Below the pieces are notes generated by a model. It was not told where the DNA came from, did no database searches, and was given only the letters and a program-made list of their open reading frames with translations. Shown here one piece after another: positions 9,230 through 20,605 of a stretch of 64,000 bases of DNA. The stretch comes from Vreelandella sulfidaeris (lineage in GTDB: Bacteria > Pseudomonadota > Gammaproteobacteria > Pseudomonadales > Halomonadaceae), in contig AP019514.1 in the NCBI GenBank assembly GCA_007182875.1, forward strand, positions 3,472,001 through 3,536,000, given 5' to 3'. The position numbers were made by a program, and so were the translations under genes. How positions within the stretch are numbered: position 1 is the first letter of the stretch; the number at the start of each line of letters is the position of its first letter.

Positions 9230-10936
9230 ATGTCACTTCTTAACGCCCGTTCTTCCAAGACCAAAATAAGCACACGCTTAACGCTAGGTTTTTCCACCCT
9301 ATTGGGGCTGCTGATCCTGCTAACAGCGGTGGGGGTTTACCAGGTCAATCAAATTGACCGAGACCTAACGACAATCAATGACGTTAATGGCACTAAACAG
9401 CGCTTCGCGGTGGACTGGCGAGGCAGCGTACATGATCGCGCTATCGTGCTTCGCGATATTGTCATCACCGCAGGTAATGGCAACCTCAGTTCACTTGAGG
9501 ATGAAATGGAACGGCTGAGTGATGCATACCGTACCGCTACAACGGGTATGCAGCAGGTGACCAACGAGTATGCCGGTACTGCTGAAGAGCAGAGCATTAT
9601 TGGCAGTATCAATGAACAAGCCACACTCACACAGGGGTTGACCGTGCAAGTCATCGCAGCCCGCCAGGCAGATGAGTATGCCAACGCACAAACGCTACTA
9701 TTGGAGCAGGCTGGTCCCGCTTACACCGAGTGGCTTAACCGCATTAATCAGTTTATCAATCTTCAGCAAGCACTAAACGATGCGACCACGGCGACAGCCC
9801 GCGACACCGCCTCAGGCTTTCAAATGCAAATGTTGGGACTCACATTATTTGCACTGCTGGTGGGCGGTTTGATAGCGGTGTTCTTATCCCGTCAATTGCT
9901 GCGCGAATTAGGTGCCGAACCCCATGAAGTTAAAGCGCTTGCGGAAGCCATTGGCCGCGGCGAGCTAACCAGCCTTGGACACCTAAAGAAAGGCGATACC
10001 CGCAGTATAATGGCGTCTCAAGTTGCGATGGCCCATCAGCTACAAACCATCGTGACGCAGGTTCGTGCTTCTGCAGAAGCCGTTGCCAGTAACAGCGAGC
10101 AAATTGCTGAAGGCAATAATGACCTTTCCTCACGCACAGAACAGCAGGCAAGCGCTCTCGCAGAAACGGCTTCTGCTATGGAACAGCTTAATAGCACCGT
10201 GAAGCTGAATGCCGACAATTCAGTACAAGCCAGCGAAGAAGCCTCAAGTGCTTCCAGTGTTGCTACCCGCGGTGGCGAAGCCGTGCGCCAGGTGGTTGGC
10301 ACGATGAATGAACTGAACACCAGTTCCAAGGAAATCGCTGGCATTATTTCAACTATCGACTCGATCGCCTTTCAAACTAACATTCTTGCCCTTAACGCTT
10401 CGGTAGAGGCTGCCCGGGCCGGCGAGCATGGCCGTGGTTTTGCCGTGGTTGCCGAAGAAGTTCGCCGGTTAGCACAGCGCAGCGCCGACGCCGCCAGGGA
10501 AATTAATGCACTAATTTCTAGCAACCTGGAACGAGTCAATCATGGTAACGCGCGTGCTGAGGAAGCCAGCAAATCAACGGAAGAGATCGTCGCTGCCATT
10601 GAGCGCGTAAATAGCATTATGAAAGAGATCAGCCACGCTAGCGCAGAGCAGAGCGCCGGTGTGCAAGAGGTCGGCCAAGCCGTCACCGAGATGGATCAGG
10701 TCACCCAACAAAACGCCACCCTGGTGCACGAGAGCGCCACCGCAGCTAATAACCTGCGTCAAAACGCTCAAGCTCTTCTACATGCCATGGCCGTCTTTAA
10801 GCTGCCGAGCACACTCCAAAACGCGCAGCCGCCACATGCTGCATTGGCACCTGCGCGCAGCGACTCTACTAACGCGCGCGCGCTACCTGCTGTAAAACGC
10901 CAGCAGGCAGCAGCGCCTGAGTGGGAAAGTTTTTAA
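9230..10936 (+). CDS. Methyl-accepting chemotaxis protein (Tar/Tsr type)
   Basis: Transmembrane chemoreceptor signalling through CheW/CheA. The 568-residue protein is intact. TM1 covers about residues 20-42, a periplasmic four-helix-bundle sensor domain about 43-190, TM2 about 196-218, then a HAMP linker and a long methyl-accepting coiled coil whose conserved tip reads [20 protein letters not shown]. The C-terminus ends EWESF, which fits the W-x-x-F pentapeptide used by high-abundance receptors to dock CheR/CheB. The start at 9230 is supported by GAGGGA six to ten bases upstream. The ligand cannot be read from the sequence. It stands alone between two terminator-like hairpins. Confidence 0.94.
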   Translation: MSLLNARSSKTKISTRLTLGFSTLLGLLILLTAVGVYQVNQIDRDLTTINDVNGTKQRFAVDWRGSVHDRAIVLRDIVITAGNGNLSSLEDEMERLSDAYRTATTGMQQVTNEYAGTAEEQSIIGSINEQATLTQGLTVQVIAARQADEYANAQTLLLEQAGPAYTEWLNRINQFINLQQALNDATTATARDTASGFQMQMLGLTLFALLVGGLIAVFLSRQLLRELGAEPHEVKALAEAIGRGELTSLGHLKKGDTRSIMASQVAMAHQLQTIVTQVRASAEAVASNSEQIAEGNNDLSSRTEQQASALAETASAMEQLNSTVKLNADNSVQASEEASSASSVATRGGEAVRQVVGTMNELNTSSKEIAGIISTIDSIAFQTNILALNASVEAARAGEHGRGFAVVAEEVRRLAQRSADAAREINALISSNLERVNHGNARAEEASKSTEEIVAAIERVNSIMKEISHASAEQSAGVQEVGQAVTEMDQVTQQNATLVHESATAANNLRQNAQALLHAMAVFKLPSTLQNAQPPHAALAPARSDSTNARALPAVKRQQAAAPEWESF

Positions 10937-10974
10937 ATTAAAAATGCTACTTAGATTAACTGTTGAGAGGGATA

Positions 10975-10997
10975 CGGCTCCTAACCCTTAGGGGCCG
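10975..10997 (+). terminator. Hairpin between the chemoreceptor and GGDEF-EAL genes
   Basis: A 10-bp stem (10975-10984 with 10988-10997, one G-U pair) has a 3-base loop. The following U-tract is poor (TTCATA), so termination may be partial; it could also act as a processing site. Confidence 0.45.
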
Positions 10998-11019
10998 TTC
11001 ATAATAGCCCCTCCCTGAG

Positions 11020-12744
11020 ATGACGATGAAGCCCACCCAAAGCCTATTGAAGATGTTCTTGCTACCAATATTAATGGTAGCGCTTCCTGCACTGTTACTC
11101 ATGACAATTGCCATGGAAATGCGGGGGAAACAGTCGCTCGAAAAATTAGACACTATCGCTCAGGTTGCAACAGTGTGGCTGGGAATTGGTGTGATGGGTG
11201 GGCTGATCGGAGCTGCGTTCTTTTTCGTCTGGCGTAGCAATAAGCGCTTAATGATCATTGGAGACGCTATTTTATCGCTCTCCAATAGCCAGCAAAAACT
11301 GCCTGACTTTCAAGCGATCGAACAGATGAGTCGACAGCGCAGAGATTCTTTGACACGTATTGCCCGCGCACTAATGACGCTTCGAGATGTAGAAAAGCAA
11401 CGCCGTGAAGCCGAGTGCAAAGTGCATCGTTTGGCGAATTTCGACACACTGACCCAGTTGCCCAACTGGCAATATATGAGAGAGTATCTTCAACATTCGC
11501 TTGATGTTAGCCAGCAGACCGGCACCTACGGTGCGCTGGTCTACCTGGACGTTGACGACTTCAACCGCATCAACGACAGCTGTGGCCACCGAGTGGGCGA
11601 TAACCTACTCCAGCAAATTGCCGAGCGACTTACCGGCCTGAGGGTAGAAGGCGCTACCCTTGGCCGTTTAGGCGGCGATGAGTTTATGGTGATCATCGAT
11701 GGCTTAGCCAGCGAACAGCTAAAAGCGGCCGAGAAAGCCGAGGCGTTTGCCGAACAGCTACAGCGAGCGCTAAGCCCGTGTTATTGGGTGGAAGATAAAA
11801 AGCATTTCCTCAGTGTGAGCACGGGCATTGCATTGTTTAATGGCCTTCAAGAAAGCACTGATATCCTCTTTCAGTATTCCAACGCGGCCGTTCATCTTGC
11901 CAAACAAACGAGTCCCAACGGGTTACGGTTTTACGAACCGGCAGTTCAGGCCGAACTTGAAGCCAGAACCGAACTAGAACAGGATCTTCGCCTAGCCATC
12001 GATCGACAAGAGTTCATATTGGTCTACCAATCACAAGTGGACAGTCTGGGGCGAGCTATTGGCGCTGAGGCATTGATCCGCTGGGAACACCCGCATCGCG
12101 GGTTTGTATCGCCGGGGTCCTTTATCCCCTTAGCCGAGGAAACGGGCTTAATCGTGCCGATTGGAAACTGGGTACTCGAAGCAGCCTGTGAGCAGCTAGT
12201 CATCTGGGCAAACGACGAAAACACGCAGCATCTAACATTAGCAGTCAACGTCAGCGCCAAACAGTTTCAACAGCCCGATTTCGTGGACAACGTTTGCGAC
12301 GTGCTAACCAAAAGTAGTGCCCCAGCACACCGGCTAAAGCTGGAGCTAACCGAAAGCACAATGATTGGCAAAATAGATGACATCATTGCTCGCATGCTCC
12401 AGCTCAAGGCACTGGGAATTAGCTTTTCCTTAGACGATTTCGGCACTGGCTACTCGTCGCTGCAATACCTCAAACGGCTCCCTTTGGATCAAATCAAGAT
12501 CGACCAATCTTTTGTGCGCAACCTGCATAAAGACATGGATGATAAGGCCATCGTAAAAACCATTATTGCCATGGGGCGTTCGCTCGGATTGCAGGTTATC
12601 GCCGAAGGGGTTGAAAACCAAGAACACTGGCACTATCTAAAAGAACAACAGTGCCATGCTTTTCAAGGCTATTATTTTTGCAAACCGGTATCTGCTACCG
12701 AAATGGTACAGCGCAGCTTAGCCCCGCCCCTATCCATCGCCTAA
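11020..12744 (+). CDS. Membrane-anchored diguanylate cyclase/phosphodiesterase (GGDEF-EAL)
   Basis: Makes and/or degrades the second messenger cyclic di-GMP. The 574-residue protein is intact. Two membrane segments lie in about the first 80 residues (LLPILMVALPALLLMTIAM; ATVWLGIGVMGGLIGAAFFF), then a short linker. The GGDEF domain has intact RLGGDEF. The EAL domain has EALIRWEHP, the Asn-containing AVNVSAKQF, ELTES, DDFGTGYSS, KIDQSF and AEGVE. Both catalytic sites look competent, so direction of activity cannot be judged. There is no recognisable periplasmic sensor domain. ATG codons at 11020 and 11026 are both possible starts. Confidence 0.93.
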   Translation: MTMKPTQSLLKMFLLPILMVALPALLLMTIAMEMRGKQSLEKLDTIAQVATVWLGIGVMGGLIGAAFFFVWRSNKRLMIIGDAILSLSNSQQKLPDFQAIEQMSRQRRDSLTRIARALMTLRDVEKQRREAECKVHRLANFDTLTQLPNWQYMREYLQHSLDVSQQTGTYGALVYLDVDDFNRINDSCGHRVGDNLLQQIAERLTGLRVEGATLGRLGGDEFMVIIDGLASEQLKAAEKAEAFAEQLQRALSPCYWVEDKKHFLSVSTGIALFNGLQESTDILFQYSNAAVHLAKQTSPNGLRFYEPAVQAELEARTELEQDLRLAIDRQEFILVYQSQVDSLGRAIGAEALIRWEHPHRGFVSPGSFIPLAEETGLIVPIGNWVLEAACEQLVIWANDENTQHLTLAVNVSAKQFQQPDFVDNVCDVLTKSSAPAHRLKLELTESTMIGKIDDIIARMLQLKALGISFSLDDFGTGYSSLQYLKRLPLDQIKIDQSFVRNLHKDMDDKAIVKTIIAMGRSLGLQVIAEGVENQEHWHYLKEQQCHAFQGYYFCKPVSATEMVQRSLAPPLSIA

Positions 12745-12762
12745 TACGAGGTAGCGTACGGC

Positions 12763-14396
12763 TTAATCACCAGGCTGCCAGCCATTCACAATCGGATAGC
12801 GGCGGTCCCGGCCAAATCCACGCGGAGTAACTCGCACACCAATGGGTGCCTGACGACGCTTATATTCGCAACGGTCAACCAGCTTAACCACTTTATAAAC
12901 GTCTTCCTCGTCAAAGCCGGCAGCAATGATCGCCTCAGCGCTCATGTCGCCTTCAATGTAGCTGACCAAAATCGCATCGAGCACATCGTAATCGGGCAAG
13001 GAGTCGCTATCTTGCTGATCAGGCGCCAGTTCGGCACTGGGTGGCCGCTCGATAACGCGCTCTGGAATGGCCGGTGATTGCGTATTACGCCAGCGAGCCA
13101 GGCGATACACCCAGGTTTTATAGACATCTTTAATCGCGTTATAACCACCCACCATATCGCCATACAGCGTGGCGTAGCCCACCGCCATTTCGCTCTTATT
13201 ACCGGTCGTCAGTACCATCAAGCCTTTTTTATTGGAAATCGCCATTAACAGCACACCGCGACAGCGCGACTGAAGATTCTCTTCAGTGGTATCTCGCTCG
13301 GTTCCCGCAAAGCTTTCTGCGAGTGTCCCCATAAACGCCTCTACCATGGGCTCTATTGGCATAACCTCGTAGTGAACGCCCAACATCTCGGCTTGCTCTG
13401 CAGCGTCCTGCTTGGAAATATCCGCCGTGTAGTGGTACGGCATCATCACCGCCTGCACTCGCTGAGGGCCGAGCGCATCAACCGCAATGGCCAACGAGAG
13501 CGACGAATCAATACCGCCGGAAAGCCCCAATACCACACCGTCGAAACCACTCTTATTAACATAGTCACGTAGCCCGGTAACTAGCGCACAATAGAGGCTC
13601 TTCCGGCTCTACTTCGGGATCGATCTCACCTGGCTGGGGCTCCCACACCGTCGCACTCGTTTGCAGAAACTGTATTGGCATCAAGCCTGCTTGCCAATAC
13701 GGCGCCAACACCTGCACTTGCCCACTGGCGTTAACACAGCAGGAGCCGCCATCAAACACCAGCTCGTCCTGACCACCAATGGTGTTTACATACACAATGG
13801 GTCGGTTGACGTCTTGAGCGTGCTGCTCCAATAAACCCAACCGCTCAGCGGGTTTATCTTGATGATAAGGCGAGGCATTCAAGCTAATCAGTACTTCAGC
13901 ACCCGCATCAGTGGCGGCCCTAACCGGTGCGCCATCCCATAGGTCTTCGCAAATCAAAATGCCTAACTTGGCGCCTTTATGCTCATAAACAAGCGGCTCA
14001 GTGCCAGACGTGAAGTAACGCTGCTCATCGAACACTTGGTAGTTAGGCAACGCCTGCTTGGCATACTCACCTTCCCACTGGCCGTTATAAAGCAGGCCAG
14101 CCAAGTTATAACAACGCCCTTCACGTACGCCGGGGTAGCCGATAATCACCAACACATCACGGGAAATTTTCGATGCCATTTGGGCGCGAGCTTCACGCAG
14201 TCGGGTCTCCATAGAGGGGCGCAGTAGTAAATCTTCCGGCGGGTAGCCCGACAAAAAAAAGCTCAGGAAAGACAACAATATCTGCCCCATGCTCGATCCG
14301 CGCCTCACGTACTGCTTCAATCGCACGTGCGGCATTGCCGGGAATATCCCCGACCAGAGGATCGAGTTGGGCCATTACCAGCGTTAAGTCTTGCAT
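12763..14396 (-). CDS. nadE: Glutamine-dependent NAD+ synthetase
   Basis: Last step of NAD synthesis: amidates deamido-NAD with ammonia from glutamine. The N-terminal glutaminase (nitrilase-fold) domain shows the catalytic Glu in VVFPELF, Lys in the EYAKQALPN region and Cys in ILICEDLWDG. The C-terminal synthetase domain has the PP-loop LGLSGGIDSSLS and LTTGNKSEMAVGY. Frame changes occur near 14255 (eight T where seven are expected) and near 13596 (one extra base); corrected length is about 544 residues, as expected for the two-domain form. It converges with the GGDEF-EAL gene and is divergent from the small gene at 14533. Confidence 0.93.
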
Positions 14397-14532
14397 GGGC
14401 GTTAAAATCTCTTGAGAATCTTTAAAATTGAGTTAAACCGTCGTATACACATTGTCCCGCAAGGGCTGCCAACTGGCAAAGGCCATGCGACTATTCACCT
14501 CTTAAATCCCTAATCCGGGAGACAAAATAAGG

Positions 14533-14806
14533 ATGAACCTATTGATCATTCGGCTGATTATCTTCGCCGTTATATTTTATGCCGGTTTAAAGCTTTACGG
14601 CATCTACCGGCAACGTAAGCTCGAGCATGAAGCGCAGCATAAACAGGTCAATCGCCATGAAGGGGGGCAAAATGGTGCGCTGTCGCTGGTGTGAAGTACA
14701 CGTGCCTGAAGATGAAGCATTACGCGAGCAGGAACAGTGGTTCTGTTGCGGCGCGCATCGCGACCGCTTTTACAAGAACAGCAGGATAAAAATGAATCCC
14801 CCTTAA
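14533..14806 (+). CDS. Small PP0621-family protein
   Basis: A short gene easily missed because a base error splits it. The first half has one N-terminal membrane helix (LLIIRLIIFAVIFYAGLKLY) and a basic stretch; the second reads MVRCRWCEVHVPEDEA, then WFCCGAHRDRFY. This pattern of one helix followed by CxxC...VP..EA...W.C...H matches the small PP0621-like proteins of pseudomonads and relatives. A run of six G near 14658 should probably be five, joining the halves into about 90 residues. The four cysteines suggest a metal site. Function is unknown. Its 3' end overlaps the thiO stop convergently. Confidence 0.65.
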
Positions 14807-15904
14807 GTGTTTATAAGTCGCTCTGGCGTGGGCTGGTAAGGCGCTGGATCAATCACCGGCTCACGCCCAAGCAGTTGGTCTACCAATAAATGGGTTGAGG
14901 CAGGCGCCAATACCAAGCCGTTGCGATAGTGCCCGGCATTGACGAATACATTGGGCCATTCCGGTAGCGCGCCAATAAACGGTATCCCTTCTGGTGAACC
15001 AGGACGCAAACCAGCCCACTGATGCGCAACCGGGCACAGCGCCAAGGCGGGCAGTATGGCTTCTGCGCTCTGCTTTAGCGATGCCAGTGCAGCCGCGTCG
15101 GTGGTCTTATCAAATCCAGCCTCTTCAAGCGTCGAGCCGACCAGCAGCAAACCATCTGCACGCGGGATGATATAACGCCCATCTTTTAACACGACGCGCT
15201 GCACCAAGTCCTTGGGCGCTTGGTAGGTGATCATTTGCCCTTTACCGGCCTTACCGGCAACTGTATATCAAGTTGAACCAGTAACTGAGCAGCCCAGGCA
15301 CCGCCGCAAACAATAATGCGCTCAGCCTCTAATGGCCCATGAGACGTCATCACGCCCTTCACTGGGCCATTTTTATGGATAAAACCACTGACCTCGCACT
15401 GCTCTCTCAGCGTTACCTGAGGCATCGCTGTTAGCCGAGCCTTTAACGCTTTGGCCAAACGCGGGTTGCGCACACTGCCCAGCGTCGGCATCCACAGAGC
15501 GCTGTCGCCAGCCATCACCACATTGGGCTCTTTGTTGTAGACGAAATCTTCTCCCACCCGCTCTAGCGGTTTACCCAACTGACGCGACCAATGCAGTGCT
15601 TTTTCGGCGTCGTCCACATTCAGGTAGAGCAACCCTTTTGGCGATACTCTGGATCAATCCCCGTCTCTTCCAATAACCGCAGTGCCAACGAGGGGTAAGC
15701 GCCTTCCGACCAGCGTGACAGTTGAGACACTGCAGCACTGTAACGCCAGGGATACAGCGGCGAAACAATGCCGCCGCCAGCCCAGGAGGCTTCCTGCCCA
15801 CACCTACCTCGCTCGACCAGCGTTACTTGTTGCCCGGCATCAGCCAACTGCAGCGCCGTCATCATGCCGATCACGCCACCGCCAATAATTAAGAAATCGC
15901 TCAC
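14803..15904 (-). CDS. thiO: Glycine oxidase ThiO-type FAD oxidoreductase
   Basis: FAD-dependent oxidase of the DAO family; in thiamine synthesis ThiO oxidises glycine to iminoglycine. The N-terminus has the dinucleotide-binding motif DFLIIGGGVIGMMTALQLA and then SWAGGGIVSPLYPWRY, characteristic of ThiO. The C-terminal half includes GLRPGSPEGIPFIG and NAGHYRNGLVLAP, near the FAD. Frame changes lie near 15637 (one T missing) and 15238 (one G missing), both in short runs; the corrected protein is about 367 residues. No other thiamine gene is adjacent, so the substrate is inferred from family resemblance only. Confidence 0.85.
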
Positions 15905-16037
15905 AAGATTGTCCGTTTTGGCTTACATAAAAATAGTGGCTATCGCCTAGGCTGATTTAGCCGCCAGGTGATCATGGTCGTTAATAACGGGCAGTGAGCA
16001 TAGCGCGGACATAAACAAAATCAAGCCAGGAGAGGTG

Positions 16038-16543
16038 ATGAACGATGCTCATAACGGCACACGTACCCTATCTAGAAACGGGTTTACGCTGCTTGAGCTA
16101 CTGATCTCGCTATTACTGGTTGGCATCATCGCCGCCTGGGGTTGCCCAATTTTCAGGCATTAGGCGAGCGTATTGCGCAGACCAGTGAAGTCAACCGCTT
16201 CCAAAGTGCGTTTTCATTAGCGAGAAATACGGCGATTAGTCAACGCAGCCAGATTACGATTTGCCCTGCTTCTGAAGGTCGAACGGCTTGCGATAGCGAA
16301 TGGAGTGGTGAGCTTATGATCATAAAGGGAGATAAAACAGATAGCGTTCAAGCCGACGACATTTTGCGTGTTATCCCGGCTCAAGAGAACACTGAGGTCG
16401 CTTACAGCCGCGGCTGGTCACGGATACGTTACAACGCAATGGGCTATACCAGCGGTTATAATGGCAGTTTTGCCATTTGTTCAGGCAACAGTGTCGAAAG
16501 CTCGATGGGTAAAAGCTGGTGCTCAGCCAGTTGGGACGTCTGA
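16038..16543 (+). CDS. FimT/GspH-type minor prepilin
   Basis: Small pseudopilin of the type IV pilus/type II secretion superfamily. The start at 16038 follows GGAGAGG. The class III leader is clear: a basic leader, cleavage after Gly in RNG|FTLLELLISLLLVGIIAAW, with Glu at mature position 5. The GspH-like globular part follows. A frameshift near 16138 (GGGG should be GGGGG) separates leader and body; corrected length is about 168 residues. It stands alone between thiO and trxB, far from the pilin operon at 62-64 kb, so it may serve as the FimT of that pilus. Confidence 0.85.
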
Positions 16544-16548
16544 GAATT

Positions 16549-16582
16549 GACGAAGCGCCTATCGATTGCTAGACGCTTCGTC
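16549..16582. terminator. Hairpin between convergent fimT-like gene and trxB
   Basis: A 9-bp stem (16549-16557 with 16574-16582) encloses a 16-base loop between two converging genes. No strong U-tract follows on either strand, so activity as a terminator is uncertain. Confidence 0.4.
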
Positions 16583-16595
16583 CCAGAATGCAACG

Positions 16596-17642
<1,047 letters not shown>

Positions 17643-17681
17643 CTATTGCAAGGTTTCGTCTACGCTATTAGGCGAAGAAAC

Positions 17682-17710
17682 CTTGAAAGCCCCGAAACAA
17701 ACACCCATGT
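17682..17710 (+). promoter_or_regulatory. Sigma-32-like promoter upstream of acnA
   Basis: CTTGAAA (17682-17688), a 15-base spacer and CCCATGT (17704-17710) match the heat-shock consensus at every defined position of both elements. It lies on the acnA strand 115 bases before the start codon. A sigma-70 promoter elsewhere in this gap is not excluded. Confidence 0.55.
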
Positions 17711-17824
17711 TCTATTACTAAGTTAACGCCATACTGGGGGTAAGCCTTACAGGGGTAAGCCATACTAAAGGAAGACCGTGACCGTCACGCTAAGGGCAAT
17801 ACTCAGCAATTAGAGGAGAGAGAC

Positions 17825-20554
17825 ATGAGCAAGACACCCGATACGCTAAGCACCCTAGAGGTTGGCAGTACAACGTATCACTACTACAGCCTACCCCAAG
17901 CAGCCGAGGCGCTGGGCAGCATTGACCGGCTCCCCAAGACGCTCAAAATTCTGCTCGAAAACCAGCTGCGCTTCGCCGACGACGAGAGCGTATACCAAGA
18001 AGATATGCAGGCCTTGGTCGATTGGCAGAGTGAGGGTAAATCCAGCCGTGAGATAGGTTATCGTCCGGCGCGTGTATTAATGCAGGATTTCACCGGCGTC
18101 CCCGGCGTGGTGGATTTAGCCTCCATGCGCGCGGCAGTCGAGAGCCTTGGCGAAGACCCCGCCAAGATCAACCCCCTTTCACCCGTCGACCTAGTCATTG
18201 ACCACTCGGTAATGGTTGATAAATTTGGTAACCCCGCCGCATTCCAAGAGAACGTTGATATTGAAATGCAGCGTAACCGCGAGCGTTACGAGTTTCTGCG
18301 CTGGGGCCAACAGGCGTTCGATAACTTTAGCGTGGTGCCCCCCGGTACCGGCATCTGCCACCAGGTCAACCTGGAATATTTAGGCAGAGCGGTATGGACC
18401 AAGGACGAAGACGGCAAAACCTTCGCTTACCCCGACACACTCGTTGGCACCGACTCACACCACCATGATCAACGGTCTGGGTGTACTCGGCTGGGGTGTG
18501 GGCGGTATTGAGGCCGAAGCGGCCATGCTCGGTCAGCCGGTATCGATGCTGATACCGGAAGTCATTGGCTTTAAATTGACGGGCAAACTACGCGAAGGCA
18601 TTACCGCGACCGATTTGGTACTGACCGTTACCGAAATGCTGCGTAAAAAAGGCGTGGTGGGTAAATTTGTTGAGTTCTACGGCGACGGTTTGAAAGACCT
18701 GCCATTGGCGGACCGCGCCACCATCGCCAATATGGCCCCTGAATATGGCGCTACCTGCGGCTTTTTCCCGGTTGATGAAGAAACCTTAAACTACATGCGC
18801 CTAACCGGACGCGAAGATGAACAAGTTGCACTGGTCGAAGCGTATAGCAAAGCGCAAGGGCTATGGCGCGAACCCAACGACGAACCGGTATTTACCGACG
18901 CATTGCACTTGGACATGACCGAAGTGGAAGCCAGTCTTGCTGGTCCCAAACGTCCCCAGGATCGTGTCGCACTGCAAGACATGGCGGCAGCCTTCAACAA
19001 GTTCATGCAGGAAGATACCAAGGCAAAACCCACCGAAAGAGGCAAACTCTCTTCTGAAGGTGGCCAAACCGCCGTGGGTATAGAGCGCAGCTTCGAACAC
19101 GACACCAGCCGGGCCGTTAAGCTTAATGAGCAGGACTTCAGCCTTGACCCCGGTGCGGTGGTCATCGCCGCCATTACATCGTGCACTAACACCTCCAACC
19201 CCAGCGTGATGATGGCAGCAGGTTTGCTAGCCCGTAAGGCCCGCGAAAAGGCTTAGTGACCAAGCCATGGGTGAAGACCTCCCTAGCGCCGGGTTCTAAA
19301 GTGGTGACCGACTACCTGGAAGCCGCTGGGTTAAACGATGACCTGGATGCGCTGGGTTTCAACCTGGTCGGCTACGGCTGCACAACCTGTATTGGTAATT
19401 CCGGCCCACTACCGGATGAGATTGAGCAGGCCATTAACGATGGCGATCTTGCCGTCGCGTCGGTGCTTTCCGGTAACCGGAACTTCGAAGGCCGTGTTCA
19501 CCCACTGGTTAAAACTAACTGGCTGGCGTCACCGCCCCTGGTGGTCGCTTACGCCCTGGCCGGTAACGTTCAGCGTGACCTCACCAAGGAACCTCTGGGT
19601 AAAGACAGCAGTGGCGAACCCGTCTACCTAAAAGACATCTGGCCCACTCAGGCAGAAATCGCCAGCGCCGTCGAGAAGGTCAATACCGCGATGTTCCGTA
19701 AAGAGTACGGTGCGGTGTTTGAGGGTGATGAGGTCTGGAAAGCAATCGACGTTTCAGAAAGCAAAGTCTACCAATGGCCTGAGTCGACCTATATTCAGCA
19801 TCCGCCCTTCTTTGAGGGTATGGGACGCGAGCCGGATGCCATTGAAGACGTGCACAGTGCCCGTGTACTGGCGATGCTGGGTGACTCGGTGACTACCGAC
19901 CATATCTCCCCGGCAGGTGCCATTAAGCCTGATAGCCCCGCTGGCCGCTATCTGCAGGAGCACGGTGTCAAGCCAGTCGACTTCAACTCTTACGGCTCAC
20001 GTCGGGGTAATCATGAAGTCATGATGCGCGGCACTTTCGCCAACGTGCGGATCAAAAATGAAATGCTCGAAGGCGTCGTCGGTGGAGAAACACGCCACGT
20101 ACCCAGCGGCGAGCAGATGGCTATTTACGATGCGGCCATGAAGTACAAAGAGGAAGGTAAACCGCTTGTCGTGATCGCTGGTAAAGAGTACGGCACCGGC
20201 TCTTCGCGGGATTGGGCGGCCAAAGGCACACGCCTGCTGGGCGTTCGCGCTGTTATCGCCGAGTCCTTTGAGCGCATTCACCGCTCTAACCTGATCGGCA
20301 TGGGCGTTGTGCCGCTTCAGTTTGCAGAAGGCGAAAGCCGTCATACGTTGGGATTAACCGGCGATGAGGAAATTTCGATTGCCGGTTTAAGCGACCTGAC
20401 ACCGGGTGGCACGGTCAAAATCGTGATCAAAAATGCCGAAGGTGAACGTAGCGTTGATGCCAAGTGCCGAATTGATACGGTAAACGAGCTGGCTTACTAC
20501 CGCCATGGTGGTATCCTCCACTACGTGCTGCGCAAGATGATCGGCGCAGCCTAG
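17825..20554 (+). CDS. acnA: Aconitate hydratase A
   Basis: [4Fe-4S] enzyme interconverting citrate and isocitrate in the TCA cycle; in the apo form AcnA binds mRNA. The start at 17825 follows GAGGAGAG. Seen in order: [45 protein letters not shown] (across the first frameshift), the cluster cysteines in [13 protein letters not shown] and [12 protein letters not shown], and the swivel-domain [17 protein letters not shown]. Frame changes lie near 18458 (a CA unit missing from a CA repeat) and 19251 (one G missing). Corrected length is about 909 residues, the AcnA size. Upstream lies a sigma-32-like promoter, downstream a strong terminator. Confidence 0.95.
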
Positions 20555-20579
20555 CGGTAAAACTTACCAATGCTTGCAT

Positions 20580-20605
20580 GCCCCACCTCGGTGGGGCTTT
20601 TTTTT
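20580..20605 (+). terminator. Rho-independent terminator after acnA
   Basis: An 8-bp perfect stem (20580-20587 with 20590-20597) is followed by eight T. The T-run overlaps the stop codon of the converging malic enzyme gene. Confidence 0.88.
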
